Of a stretch of 64,000 nt of DNA, positions 12,001 through 23,098 are shown one piece after another. This stretch comes from Laburnicola sp. R22_1. Its lineage: Eukaryota; Ascomycota; Dothideomycetes; Pleosporales; Didymosphaeriaceae. Location of the stretch: assembly GCA_014281115.1 (NCBI GenBank), contig JACONQ010000005.1:2418001-2482000 (forward strand), written 5' to 3'. Made by a program: the position numbers and the translations under genes. Each line of letters opens with the position of its first letter. Within the stretch, counting starts at the first letter, position 1. The notes under the pieces were generated by a model, which did no database searches, had not been told where the DNA came from, and was given only the letters and a program-made list of their open reading frames with translations.

Positions 12001-13381
12001 AGAGAAGGCCTTTCTCTCAACGTCCCCCCTTCGCTCCACTCCCGGCGTAAAGCGAGACCCACCCCTCAGGTACCTCGTACCCCAAACGCGGCATACCATT
12101 CCCTTCCTCGTTCGTCGGCCCTATTTTTACCGTCTGTTCGCGTGGTGGCGCGTTTGGGATTTCCTTTTGCTTCTTCTCCGCTTGATGCTGCCTCATACCG
12201 ATGTGGCTTTTTCCGCCCTCACTTCTTCGTCGCCGTCTACCGTCCCAACCTTACACTTGCTCCTTAGCACTCCCGTCTGCAGGCACCCCCACCCTACTAC
12301 CGATTCCGCCTACGGGAGCAGCGTGCTTTGGCAAGCCCATCTTCTGCCCGAGCGTCCTTGGTCGTGAACTCGCCTTAAAACCACCGCCCCCCCCCTCCCA
12401 CAGCCCAATTGGACGGCATCTCCTCGACTCTTTTTCTGGAACGACCTGCATAGCCGTGAGCCAGCGCGAGGGCTAACGAGCAAAGCAAGACGGCACTGTC
12501 GCACTGCTGTCTGAAGGCCCGACCAAAGGCTTAGCATTACGCTGGACGTGATCGCCGTCGTCGTGTGTGGTCAGCAACTACTACCAGTAGTCGGTAGGGC
12601 TGGCCAGCTGCCGAAACGCGGGCGTTGAGTTGTTTGAGACGGTCCCGGCTTCTGGCTGGCCATTGCCGAGTTCGTTCGCTGGACGTTCGGGCTGTTGATG
12701 GTGTGCAAGGACAGCCCTGGCACAACCGCAGCGTACCTGGGGACACTGCACCAAGCCCAGCTTTTCCAGGGACCTCCACGCTTCTTTTGGCCGCCACGGA
12801 CCGGGGACGGGCTGGCGAGGAGCCCAGTAGTGTAGGTGGCCCACACCCTCGCCGTCGTCATCTCCAACGTTGCCAGATCGGGACGCCGCCTTCCGGGCTG
12901 TACCAGAGACATCCACGTCGCAGCAGACCGAGGATATCCTTGCGGACGGGCACGCTGCGGTGAGGCGTTGCGCCCGGTGCCTTTTCCGTGTCGGGCTCCA
13001 TTGGCTGCGCGGGTGATGCGCGAGGGCGCTGTTTATTATATTCATTCGTCTGAAGCCTCGAGCAATTCACCCTCACACCGCGGCCACCCCTCCCCGCCCA
13101 CCTCCGGCCGTCCCCGCCCGCGCCCGCCACATCGCCGTCGCCGTCGCCATCGCCATCACCATCACCTGCGCCATCATCTGCGCCGCTGCTGTTCTCTTGC
13201 CCTCTACACGGGTGCCTGCGCCGCCGCACCCCGCGTCACGCCCCGTCGAGCGTGAGCATCTGCCCACCTCACCCCTCCCGTCGGCCTCCCCGTCTCCAAG
13301 CTGGCCAACTACGCGACGCCGCCAGAGTCGCCCTCGGCGTACAGGGCCCTCGAACCGCCTCTCGGGTTGCGGCCGGGTGGG
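9047..13381. other. long gene-free region with a pyrimidine-rich leader near its end
   Basis: About 4.3 kb of GC-balanced sequence. Open frames exist on all six frames but overlap each other and show no motif, so I call none. From about 12,100 to 13,380 the plus strand is C/T-rich (CCGCCCCCCCCCTCCCACAG at about 12,383-12,402) and has a GCC/ATC trinucleotide run at 13,130-13,165. This looks like promoter and long 5' leader of the gene at 13382. A short GTAT microsatellite lies at about 10,377-10,390. Confidence 0.45.
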
Positions 13382-14669
13382 ATGGACAATGACCGCCGGC
13401 CACGGCAGAGTACCGCAGGTTACGCGAGCCACGCCGGCTCGCTGCTCCAACCACATGCCCAAGGCCCCTATCCCGTGGTAAGCGCATCCGACCGCTTCAG
13501 GCAGCCGGCCTTGACCGCACAACCGCCCACGTCGGCGCCCGCGGCCAGTCGAGCGGGCGCCGGCGCTCCGAGTTACGGCTACGCTTACGAAGGAGCCTCA
13601 CAGTTCGTCGGGTCGTCGCTGCAGCAGCCCTACGGCGCCCAGGCCTATGCCCCCGCCGACCAGACGGCGCCGCAGCGCGCCTCCCAGCAGTACGCGCAGT
13701 ACCCCCAGAGTGTCATGTACAATGTGCCCGCCCAGGCCCCCGCCGCGGGCTCCTCGCAGTACGAGCCCGTGCAACACTACCAGCAGAACCGGGACTCGGC
13801 CATCGAGGTGCTGGGCACCAACTTCGCCGTTGCACAACCGCAATACTACGCTGGCGTGCCCAGCGAGGGCGCCGGCCCCACGAGCGCGCCCGCCTCGGCC
13901 ATGGCCTCGCAGTATCCCTCGCTGGCATATACAGCCCAGCAAGCCCCGGTCGGCCGAGACACGCTTGCGCCCGCCTACTCTGCCGCCGCCATGACAGACC
14001 CGCACCCGCCTACCTCGCAGGCCTCGTACCCGCAGCCGGCCTACGCCCAGCCGCAGGACGCCGCCGGCAGCGAGTACGACGACTTCTACAACACCTACCA
14101 GACGGAGCTCAAGAAGACGTTCGAGCTGGTCCGCGACGGCCGCCTGGCCGAGGCCGCCCCCGCCCTGGACCGCCTGTCCGAGTGGCTGCTGCACTGGGCA
14201 GAGACCCTAGGTGAGTTGGTCCGCGGCCCACGGCGAGGACGAGCAGCTGAATTGACTATAGGCCTAGTTCGCGACGACGAAGCGCACTACCAGCAGCGCC
14301 TCAAGCTGTGGGAGGAGTTCAACAACTGCTGGCTGGCGCTGCTTCAGCGCCAGCTCGAGATGGTTGAGGCCATGCAGAGCGCGGGCCAGCGACCCCAACC
14401 ACCGCAGTCGGTGATTGAATACGACGTCATAGAAAAGATGGGCACCAAGCTCATCAAGAACTGTGACAACATGGAGAAGCACGGGCTCGTCGATTACCAG
14501 ATGGGCGTGTGGGAAGAAGAGATCATTGGGAGTAAGTGCCAATACACGTCTTGCAAACGCGCTTCGCTCACCGCGGTCAGTGATGACAAAATGCCTGGAA
14601 CAACTCGAGACGCTCGGCGCCGGCTCCTCTGCGCAGCGGCCCACGGCGTCCGCATCTCGACGGCGATGA
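13382..14669 (+). CDS. Gln/Ala/Pro-rich conserved fungal protein of unknown function
   Basis: Three exons (13382-14210, 14262-14531, 14581-14669) encode 395 aa. Introns of 51 and 49 bp have GTGAGT..ATAG and GTAAGT..TCAG borders with consistent phase. Residues 1 to about 230 are disordered, rich in Gln, Ala, Pro, Tyr and Ser with many QPxY-like repeats. Residues from about 240 to 395 look helical and ordered (YDDFYNTYQTELKKTFELV, LWEEFNNCWLALLQRQLEMV, IEYDVIEKMGTKLIKNCDNM). The protein ends in a basic Ser/Arg tail. I do not recognise a named domain. The layout of a disordered Gln-rich head and a helical tail resembles adaptor or transcription-coregulator proteins, but that is inference. The frame is open upstream to 13367 without an ATG, so 13382 is the start. 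Confidence 0.72.
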
Positions 14670-16767
14670 TTCAAGCTTTTCGCAATGACGATCTTTTTTG
14701 TGGCTTCAGATGGCGCTAATGGCGCACTTGCCGAAGCCTCCTCGCCAACTCCTTCCTCATATACCATGTGCTGCTCTCGTACACCCTATACACACGCCTA
14801 CAGTAACGACGCCATGCTTTCGGCTGCTTTCCGATTTTTCCTTGTCTTTTTTCTGTGCATTTTTGGTTTCTACTGGATTCTCACGTATCCGCCGTTCCTT
14901 TTTATTTCCTGCCTAATAACCGACCCGTCCCAACCCCGCACGGGCCTGCCTTGGTTCGACAGCTCGTCCGTCTGTCGTGTCTAGGCTGGTTGGGTACGGC
15001 TACGGCCTACCATGGGTTCGGAACACGATATTTCTTTTTCACGCCACCCGATTTACCTACTCTCCTCTTTGGGTTATGTGCATTAGATGGTTGACATGGC
15101 GAAAGGCCAAGGTATTGGATGCTCACGGGTACGGCGCTGTACGATCATGTTGAACCCGGATAGGGCCTTGGGCGGACGTTTCTGGATTTTGGGCTTTTCC
15201 TTGCTTTTTTGGTCAACTGTACTAATAGAAAAGATGACCGGTGCTGGCATCGGTCGTTGTCCGCGAGGGATTCTAATGATGCACTATGGGTTGGGCAGCG
15301 AGCATAGGTTCGTGTGGGCAAGTAGATAGTTAGTGGTGAGTTGGATGGCACGGCAAGGGGAATGAGTCAAGAGAGGGTACGCTGGACCCCTGGGCTCGAG
15401 TTTGGGCGGCGACAGCGACAGCGACAGCGGCCAAAGACAGCTCAGACAGTCCGAACAACCCGGGGGCGGTTGTGGTGGTTGGGCTGTGGTCGGGCAGCAA
15501 CCGAACCCACCGTTGGTGTACTAGCTAGCTTTGGTTCCTCGGTAGCAGAGCAAACGTTTGCAGGATTCACTTTGAAGTTCCCACGTCCCATGATGGACTA
15601 GTTGACATTGGTCGTGCTGAGCTCGCGCTGAGGTTACTTCCTTGCGCGGCACCGAAGGCTCCTGCCTGCCGTGGCCAAGCGCCAGGGTCCATGTCCGCCT
15701 CACCTTTACCTTTCCCCCCTCACGCCTGCACATCACTTTACAGACAACCTCACGTACCGCCAAAGGCCGCCACCTCCCCTGCGCGCCATCTGGTTCCTCT
15801 GGCCCGGATCGGAGGCGTCGAATGGCGCCTGCAGACGCCCGCGTTTGACGTGTATCGCACTCCACACTCGCGGACACAAGCTGGATCCTTGCGATGCCGC
15901 GCTCCTTTCGGACGAGAAGAAGACCCAGGAACCAAACCCGTGGGAGCAGATCGACGCGCGCTATGCCGCGAAAGCGCCGTGTCCGTGGGCGCCTCCGATT
16001 CATCACATCTCGTCACTTTGCAGCCCGGAGCAAGAGGCTAGGTAAACAATGCGTGTCGATCATACAGAGCGTGCTATAGCTGCACCTCGCGCTGCATGCT
16101 CGTCACCAGTCACGGAAATAATATCGCCAGCCTCACCGTGTCGAAACATCAGCTCACCTCGCTCGCCACACTGTTACCCATGCAGGTTGGCAGCCTGTTT
16201 ACTCGCCTCGCACCCTTCCCTCAAGGACGTCTACGGTTGTCAGACCGTGCCTCCAATACATCAGCTGCCGCCGCCAGCCCTTGGTACGGCTCGCAGTCGA
16301 GGCCCACCAATAAATCCAAGTCCTGCATTTGGGAGACGAAGCCCACAGCCGGTCGTCTCCGATGTCTTGGGAGCAGTCACCGGAGTTTTCGCGACCATGA
16401 CAGCGCGGCCGAACAACGCCTCACACATGCACCTCTTCCGAACGGTGCGATGATCTTTGCCGAAGTGCATGCAGAAACGCGGAGTAGTTCCTAGATCCCG
16501 TTTGTCCCGACGCGCAAACCTTAGGCGACCTGGATGCACGCGATGGTTGCCGTAAAATGGGCCGGCCCCGGGCGGCCCCCGCGCAAGGGCCGGTTGCGAA
16601 CCCTTGAAAAAGCAATTATCGACTGCCGTAACACCCATTCCAGCTGCCTGATTCGTCTACTACGAAATTGCTCATCGCTCTAGCCGAGGACGTGATGAAG
16701 TGCAACGGGCGAGACTACATGGCACGCATCAATCTGCTGCGCAGCACGCATTCCTAACTATATACAC
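14670..16767. other. gene-free 3' flank up to the isochore boundary
   Basis: About 2.1 kb of GC-balanced DNA with the 3' untranslated region of the preceding gene at its start (T-rich stretch 14,820-14,900). A GACAGC hexanucleotide run occurs at 15,409-15,433. Open frames at 15.5-16.6 kb overlap on both strands and lack motifs. No RNA gene was seen. Confidence 0.45.
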
Positions 16768-17786
16768 ATCAGGAAAGTTTTTTCCAGAGAGGCTGCTTAA
16801 CTATGCGCAGACGTGCGCATACGTGCACATTTTTGCACAAGCAATTTGCTAGCATAAAAATGCTTAAAGATGCGCAGACATGCGCAGACATACGCAGACA
16901 TGCGCAGACATGCGCAGACATACGTAGACTTGCGCAGACATACGTAGACTTGCGCAGATATGCACAAATAGTTTAAATAAGTAATTTTTTTAAAGCTTTA
17001 TAACTTTTTTACTAGTAAAGCTATAATTTTAATTTTTTAATAGATTTATAGAGAAAATACTAGTCTTTAATTATTTACTTTAACAATACTATTTTTATTA
17101 CATAATTAGTTAGTAATTAATAACAAAACTCTTTATTATACTAGTTACTATATATATTACGTAATATTTATATATAAAAATATAGTACTAATAATATATT
17201 ATTTAAATTTTTTAAAAGTTTTCATAAAAGTAAAGTAGTTAAAAAGTTATTAAAGTTTATACTTTTAAAATAGTGTTTTTACTAAGCTACTAATTTTCGC
17301 CTAATCTAATTCTTTTAAATAATTATAAAACTATATTTTTCTATTTTTAAACCTACAAAATCTAGAATTTAGAGTTAGATAGAAGTTTTATATAACACGC
17401 TAGTAATTAATACTATTATAATAACTAGTAATTACTATCTAATAAAAACTTTAACTTTATACTTTAAAAAATTCTAATTTTTTAAAGCTTAATAAGCAGC
17501 TTACTAAGCTTTTTTAAATTTTAGCTAATTAAAAAACTTTATTTACTAATTAATTAGTATTTTATAAATAGTATAGGTATCTAGAGTATTTTAGCTACTC
17601 TAACTACTCTAGGTACATTAGTAGTATAGATATATATTTTTATATAATTTTATATATATATACACTAAGAAAAAAATATTACTAGTACGTTTTAAGTATA
17701 TTTAGCGTATAGATATGTGCAGTCTTATATATAACTACTTAGATACTCTAGGTACTTATACGTATATAAAAAAATTTCTAATATAG
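16768..17786 (-). mobile_element. R1 element copy 1 (about 1-kb terminal-inverted-repeat element)
   Basis: Begins with AGGAAAGTTTTTTCC at the point where GC-rich DNA ends and finishes with AAAAAAATTTCTAATATAG. It is the reverse complement of the intact copy at 24,388-25,355, sharing landmarks such as the block around GCTTTACTAGTAAA, the TTACGTAATAT block near 17,155 and the block before TTAGTATA. Its left end keeps C residues (CATCAGGAAAG) where other copies have T, as expected if this end escaped RIP. No coding potential remains. Confidence 0.6.
16862..16967 (+). repeat. 10-bp tandem repeat inside R1 copy 1
   Basis: The unit ATGCGCAGAC, with variants ATACGCAGAC, ATACGTAGAC and TTGCGCAGAC, is repeated about ten times. 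The other R1 copies have only a few degenerate units at this position, so the array expanded in this copy. The variants differ mostly by C-to-T and G-to-A changes. Confidence 0.7.
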
Positions 17787-17927
17787 CTAAGGCTTAAAGA
17801 ATAGCTTATTTACCTAAATTTATATATATAATATATATTTAAAACTTATTTTAAAATATTTACTAAGTGCGTGTGTTACCTTTTAGTATTATTACTATTT
17901 ATTATTACTATATAGTAACCTTAATTT

Positions 17928-17964
<37 letters not shown>

Positions 17965-17974
17965 CTATTTATAT

Positions 17975-18275
17975 AGTAGAAAAAGTTTTAAGTAAGTATA
18001 AGCACTTAAAGTATCTAAGCAGCTCTAAGCACACTTACATATATCTATATACTAAATACGCTTAGAGTATACTAGTAATACTACTTTTTCTTAGTATGTG
18101 TATATATAAAAATATATAAAAATACGCACCTATACTACTATATTAAAAAAATTTATATATATATAAGTACTTAGAGTACCTAAGTAACTCTATATAAAAC
18201 TATATATACCTATATACTAAATACGCTTAGAGTGCACTAGTAATACTATTTTTTCTTAGTATATAATATATTCTA
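17975..18275 (+). mobile_element. R1 copy 2, segment a (host of three insertions)
   Basis: Starts AGAAAAAGTTTTAAGTAAG, the R1 left end, and is interrupted at the TA of 18274-18275 by a Fot/pogo-like element. R1 sequence continues directly after that element at 20,470. The four segments together (17975-18275, 20470-20810, 22640-23098, 24175-24345) make one R1 copy. Confidence 0.6.
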
Positions 18276-20469
18276 TTAGTAGCCCGGACAGATTAGTCCG
18301 CCGGACAGTTTTTGCCAAGACCACAACACTTCACTATAAATCATAATGTCTCAACAACACGACGCGTTATTATCTAATTAAGAAGGCAGAATTAAGCTTG
18401 CCCTTCACGCCTATTAGAATAAGCAAATTTCAAGCCTGCGACGCGCTGCTATAGTATATAATATCCCAAAGTCTACACTAAGCGATCGAATCAACGGAAT
18501 TACTGCCTAAGCAGATACACGATTAGGCATGGCAAAGCTTACTGCGACCGAAGAGCAGACGCTCATACAGTATATCCTTAACCTAGATTCGCGAGGATTT
18601 GCACCCTAGCTAGGTGAGGTGGAAGATATGGCCAACAAACTGCTGGCTGCGCGGCACAGAGACCCTATAGGACAATACTGGGCTCAGCGCTTTGTAAAGC
18701 GTGTACCTGAGCTTAAAATGGCTTTTAATTGAGCGAAGGACTAATAGAGGATACAATAGGAAGACCTAGAGGTTATAAATGCGTAGTTTCAGCTAGTGGA
18801 GGACACAAAAGCCAAGTATAGAGTGCAGGATAAAGACATCTATAACTTCAATAAGATAGGCTTCTAGATAGGAGTTATTGGCTTAATAAAGGTTGTAACT
18901 GGTTTAGAAAGACGTTCTTAACCTACGCTTGTTTAGCCAGGCAACCGCAAGTGGGTCACAGTGATTCAGAGTATTTGCGCTGCTGGGTATGCTGCCCCGC
19001 CCTTTATTATCTACAAAGGGCGAGTCCACATCTCAGCGTAGTATGAGGAGACTAGTATCCCCCGCGATTGGAAGCTCTTAGTCTCTGAGACCGGCTAGAC
19101 TAATAACAAGCTTGGAGTCGCGTGGTTGAAGCACTTTAACGCGTATACAAGGCCGCGCATAGTGGGGTTATAGAGGTTACTTATTCTAGACGGCTATAAG
19201 AGCCACCACTCCTAGGATTTTAAGGATTATTGCCTGGAACAGAAGATCCTAACACTCTGTATGCTAGCGCACTCATCTCATATCCTCCAGCCGCTTAATG
19301 TGGTCTGTTTCGCGCCACTAAAGCTAAAGTACTCCCAGCGTGTGCGGGACTTAGCGCGCTGACGCGTCTTTTATATTAACAAAGAGGGCTTCCTACTGGC
19401 CTTTCGCAACGCGTTTTTTAATATGTTTATACTAGAAAACTGCAAGAAAGCCTTTAAGGCCTCTAGGCTTGTTCCTTTAGATGCGTTGGTGGTAGTAGAT
19501 CGCCTTAATGTGCGTATTCACACTCCACTTTAGGGTACCCCACCAGATACACTATGGCAAGCCAGGACCCTAAGCAATACCCTCGAGTTTGGATCCCAGT
19601 CAAAGATCGTACGCGACTCTTTTATTCGGTCTCCACCCGATGCTAAATCGAGCTACTTACAGCTCATAAAAGGTGCTAAACTTATGCTCTACCATAGTGT
19701 ACTTCAAGAGACCCGCATTAAGAAACTTAAGGAGCAAATTAAGGTTCTAACAAAGCGAAAAACGCGTAAAAGAAAGCGCATTCAGAAAGGTAGGACGCTA
19801 GGCTTTGCTTAGGGAGCAGATTTAGGAGTAGAAAGCCCTTCTATTAGGGTGAAGTTGTCGAAAAGGGCGCAAGGTAGTGGTAAGGGAGAGGCAGGTCCCT
19901 CAACACAACGCCGCTATAGGAGGTGCGGAGAGCCTAGGCACAACGCAAGGACCTGTCAGATAGATAAAGAGATAGAGGAGGAGTCAGATGTTACCCTTAG
20001 CGGCTTATTTTCAGATAGTGTTGATAGTAAATCAGAGTGACTTTATTATAGGTTACTATAAGGCCAAAAATGACGGGTTAACTTTATCTTGCAATAGTAC
20101 GCACTCAGTGACTGAAAATTAGATAAAGTACTACTTAAGATATAGTATGCTTCACTGCGAATCATAATAAGTATACTATATATTGCCTACGTATAGTATG
20201 GTAGATAATATATCGTATATTATAGGGAGTCTTGTTGTAAGTTCGTACTGCCAAGAAAGACTCCTTAGCTTTGCGCGGCTGCTGCAGCCGCGCAAAGAGG
20301 CTGCACGATGTAAAAAGTAGATTAAATAGTAACTTGGTATATTGTAAGTTATAGTAGGTTATTATGAGTCACTATGAAGTAACGTTGGTGGTGTTCTATA
20401 ATAAGTTATGAGGGACCTCGAAGTTGCCAAGAAAAACTGTCCGGCGGACTGATCTGTCCGGGCTACTGA
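18276..20469 (+). mobile_element. complete Fot/pogo-like DNA transposon, RIP-inactivated
   Basis: 2194 bp between TA target duplications (18274-18275 and 20470-20471). Terminal inverted repeats read TTAGTAGCCCGGACAGATTA at the left end and its near-perfect complement ending CTGTCCGGGCTACTGA at the right; the match extends past the CCGCCGGACAGTTTTT block to about 40 bp. It carries one transposase relic (next entry) and a roughly 400-bp 3' non-coding part. Tc1/mariner superfamily elements of the pogo branch insert at TA, which fits. Confidence 0.92.
18346..20040 (+). pseudogene. Fot/pogo transposase with about 18 RIP-type stops
   Basis: One uninterrupted frame of 565 codons from ATG 18346 to TGA 20040, with no frameshift but about 18 internal stops, nearly all explained by CAG/CAA to TAG/TAA, TGG to TAG or CGA to TGA. 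Order of parts: psq-type helix-turn-helix (VYNIPKSTLSDRI), CENP-B-like domain (LNLDSRGFAP), DDE core, a C-terminal basic region and a zinc knuckle (RCGEPRHNARTC). The DDE aspartates are in YNFNKIGF (D to N), LLILDGYKSH (kept) and LQPLNVVCF (D to N). Two of three catalytic residues were thus lost by G-to-A changes. Only the last 63 codons remain open. Confidence 0.93.
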
Positions 20470-20810
20470 TAGAATATATTATATATATATATATATAAGA
20501 TTATATAAGAATGCGCACCTATACTACTAGTGTATCTAAAATAGCTATAGTAACTAAAATACTCTAAGTACCTATACTACCTATAAAATACTAATTAATT
20601 AGTAAATAAAGCTTTTTAATTAGGTTAAATTTAAAAAAAAACTTAGTAATCTACTTAGTAAGCTACTTAGTAACCTTTAAAAAATTATAATTTTTTATAA
20701 AGTATAAAGTTAAAGTCTTTTACTAGATAGTAATTACTAGTTAATATAATAATATTAATTACTAATATATTATATAGAACTTCTACCTTCTTTTCTAGGA
20801 TTAACCTGTA
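20470..20810 (+). mobile_element. R1 copy 2, segment b
   Basis: Continues the R1 sequence broken at 18275: GCGCACCTATACTACTAG, then the TAATTAATTAG block and the GTAATTACTAGTTAATATA block, in the same order as 24,530-24,790. It stops at AACTTCTACCT, where foreign sequence begins. Confidence 0.55.
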
Positions 20811-22639
20811 ATATTATATAATTCTAGGCCGGCTATTTAACTAACTACTATATTACATAATTAATAATTTCTTTAATAATATTTTATGCTATAATAATAA
20901 TAATAAGAATAATTATAATAGTAACTAATCTAACTATTTTATCTAATTCTTTTCTTATAGTAGATCTCTTCTTATAACTAGCGAGCTCTATACTACTATC
21001 TAGAATCTTGCTATTACTACTTATCTTCTCTATACTTTTACCGCTACTATTTACTCTTACTCTTATTACTTATAGTCTTCTACCTTAATAGGAGTCTAGA
21101 TAATTACTACTACCTTAATAAGCTTCTTATACTACTACTACGCCTTTAGTATTTTATATATTATAATAAACTGTTTTTTTCTCTTTACTTTAGTTCTTAC
21201 CCTTATAGTTCTTATTACCTTTATTTTTAATTATATTTTTAAGCTTCTATAGTATAATCTTTGCATTATACTATTATTACATTATAAAGGCTATATTTTT
21301 ACTAATATCTAGGTACTAAAGAAGTGTCTTATACTCTAGAATCTAGAGGCACAAAACGTAGTAAATTAGCCTAAAGATATTACTAATAGGGTACTTAAAA
21401 ATAAGCTTTAGAGACCTCTTTAACAATCCTTCTAGTTATATAAGGTTACTAAATCTTTAGGGATTATTCTTAACTTTGCCTAGCTAGTTATCTATACCCT
21501 AACTAAATTTAATAATAGCTATGTTGCTATAGGTATTAAATTTAGACGCAATATTAGTGTTAGATATTAGGTTACTAGAAATCACTGTGATTTTACTGTG
21601 AAATCTAGTAGTCACGTGCGTCCGATTATATGGTCTTCTTATAACGACAGTTAGTGTAACTTATAGTGATTTCACTATGAGATTACTATGAAATACACAA
21701 AGGAGACTAGCGTACTACTATTACACTACTCCGCACTATTACTAGTGCGTCTTAGCGCTAGATAGATATTGCGTACGATAGCTAAGCTTCTCTAATAGAG
21801 ATCACTCGACAATCAATTCATCATTAAATCGATTACTTTCATCTTATCTTATTAAAGATACTTACGTATCTAACAATTAGGTTGCTAGAAAGTTATTATA
21901 TTGCTAAATATAATAAATAAAGAGATAAAGATTTAGTGTTTTAGGCGTCTTTAATATTATAAAAGGTAGACTTTATACGCTATATATATATATAGTAAAC
22001 TATAAACTATAACTACTAAATTATAAATATAATAACTAAACTATAGTTAAGTATCTTATTACCTACACTACTTTTATAGTTGCGACTTTATAGTCTACTA
22101 TAGCTCTCTAATAGTCTACTAGTTAAGAGATAATATATAACTAAGTTATGCTAGATAACTAACTATCTATTAACTACTATTAATAATACTACTATTAATT
22201 AATAACATTTCTATTACTTCTAAATTTTCTATAAAGTAAATACAGCCATAGGCAAATCGTATAGGTGGATAAGGGACACTTTCCCCTAGTAAAAAAAGCC
22301 CTTTAAAGGGGGTTAAGGGAAAACTAACACTAGTGGCCTATTGTCTGTCTAAAGCGTGAATTGAAATTTTCCAACAAAGTTTTTTCTAAATTAGAAGATA
22401 GTAATATGCCTTAATTAACTTTCTCGTTCTATGAGTTTAAATCTCAATAACTTATTAAGACTAATTAATAACTAGTTAGAGAATAATACTACTATAAAGA
22501 AAGTTAATAATAAATTATTATTATTTTATATATATTTTATTACTACTACTATATACTAGGTACTAGGTTTTAGTGCCTTCTATTTTACTTTTCTTTATAT
22601 ATAGTGTAGACTTAACCATAGTTAGAATCTTTACACAAC
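20811..22639. mobile_element. unclassified insertion in R1 copy 2 with a 12-17 bp flanking duplication
   Basis: R1 sequence stops after ATATAGAACTTCTACCT and resumes at about 22,640 with ATATAAAACTTCTACCT. The two flanks match over up to 17 bp with one G/A difference, which looks like a long target duplication. The inserted DNA (about 1.8 kb, including the solo LTR) is AT-rich and I found no recognisable protein motif. A long variable duplication would suit a LINE-type element, but that is inference. Confidence 0.45.
21558..21875. mobile_element. solo LTR, 318 bp
   Basis: Begins TGTTAGATA and ends TATCTAACA, a 9-bp inverted terminus starting TG and ending CA. It is flanked by the perfect 5-bp direct repeat ATTAG (21553-21557 and 21876-21880). 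The ends resemble those of the copia LTR at 49048 (TGTTAGAT and ATCTGACA), so a copia origin is likely. A 16-bp near-repeat (ATTAGGTTACTAGAAA inside, ATTAGGTTGCTAGAAA just outside) offers an alternative reading as a long target duplication. Confidence 0.65.
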
Positions 22640-23098
22640 AATAATCTTTAATATAAAACTTCTACCTAACCTTAAATTCTAGATTTTGTAGGTTTAAAAA
22701 TAGAAAAAATATAGTTTTATAATTAGTTAAAAGAATTAGATTAGACGAAAATTAGTGGCTTAGTAAAAACGCTATTTTAAAAGTATAAACTTTAATAAAC
22801 TTTTAACTACTTTACTTTTATTAAAACGTTTTTAAAAGTTTAACTAATATATTATTAGTACTATATTTTTATATATAATTATTACGTAATATATATAATA
22901 ACTAGTCAAATAAAGAGTTTTTTTACTAATTACTTACTAATTACGTAATAAAAATAGTATTTTTAATAAAATTATTAAAGACTAGTATTTTCTCTATAAA
23001 TCTATGAAAAATTAAAATTATAGCTTTACTAGTAAAAAGGTTATAAAGCTTTAAAAATTACTTATTTAAACTATTTATATATATTTATAAAAGTCTAT
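22640..23098 (+). mobile_element. R1 copy 2, segment c
   Basis: R1 sequence from AACTTCTACCTAACC through the block around GGTTTAAAAATAG, AGATTAGACGAAAATTAGTGG, TTACGTAATATATATAATAAC and the block containing TTATAGCTTTACTAG, in the same order as copy 3. It ends at AAGTCTAT where another insertion starts. Confidence 0.55.

Noticed and set aside
9500..12900. Many open frames of 60-170 codons on both strands
   Set aside because: They overlap one another in several frames, show no domain, no consistent intron signals and no codon preference compared with the called genes.
15521..16006. 161-codon minus-strand open frame rich in Arg
   Set aside because: Composition follows local GC content. Competing frames on the opposite strand cover the same bases and no motif is visible.
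16862..16967. Regular 10-bp repeats, CRISPR-like at first sight
   Set aside because: The units are contiguous with no spacers, and the setting is a eukaryotic repeat element. It is a simple tandem array.
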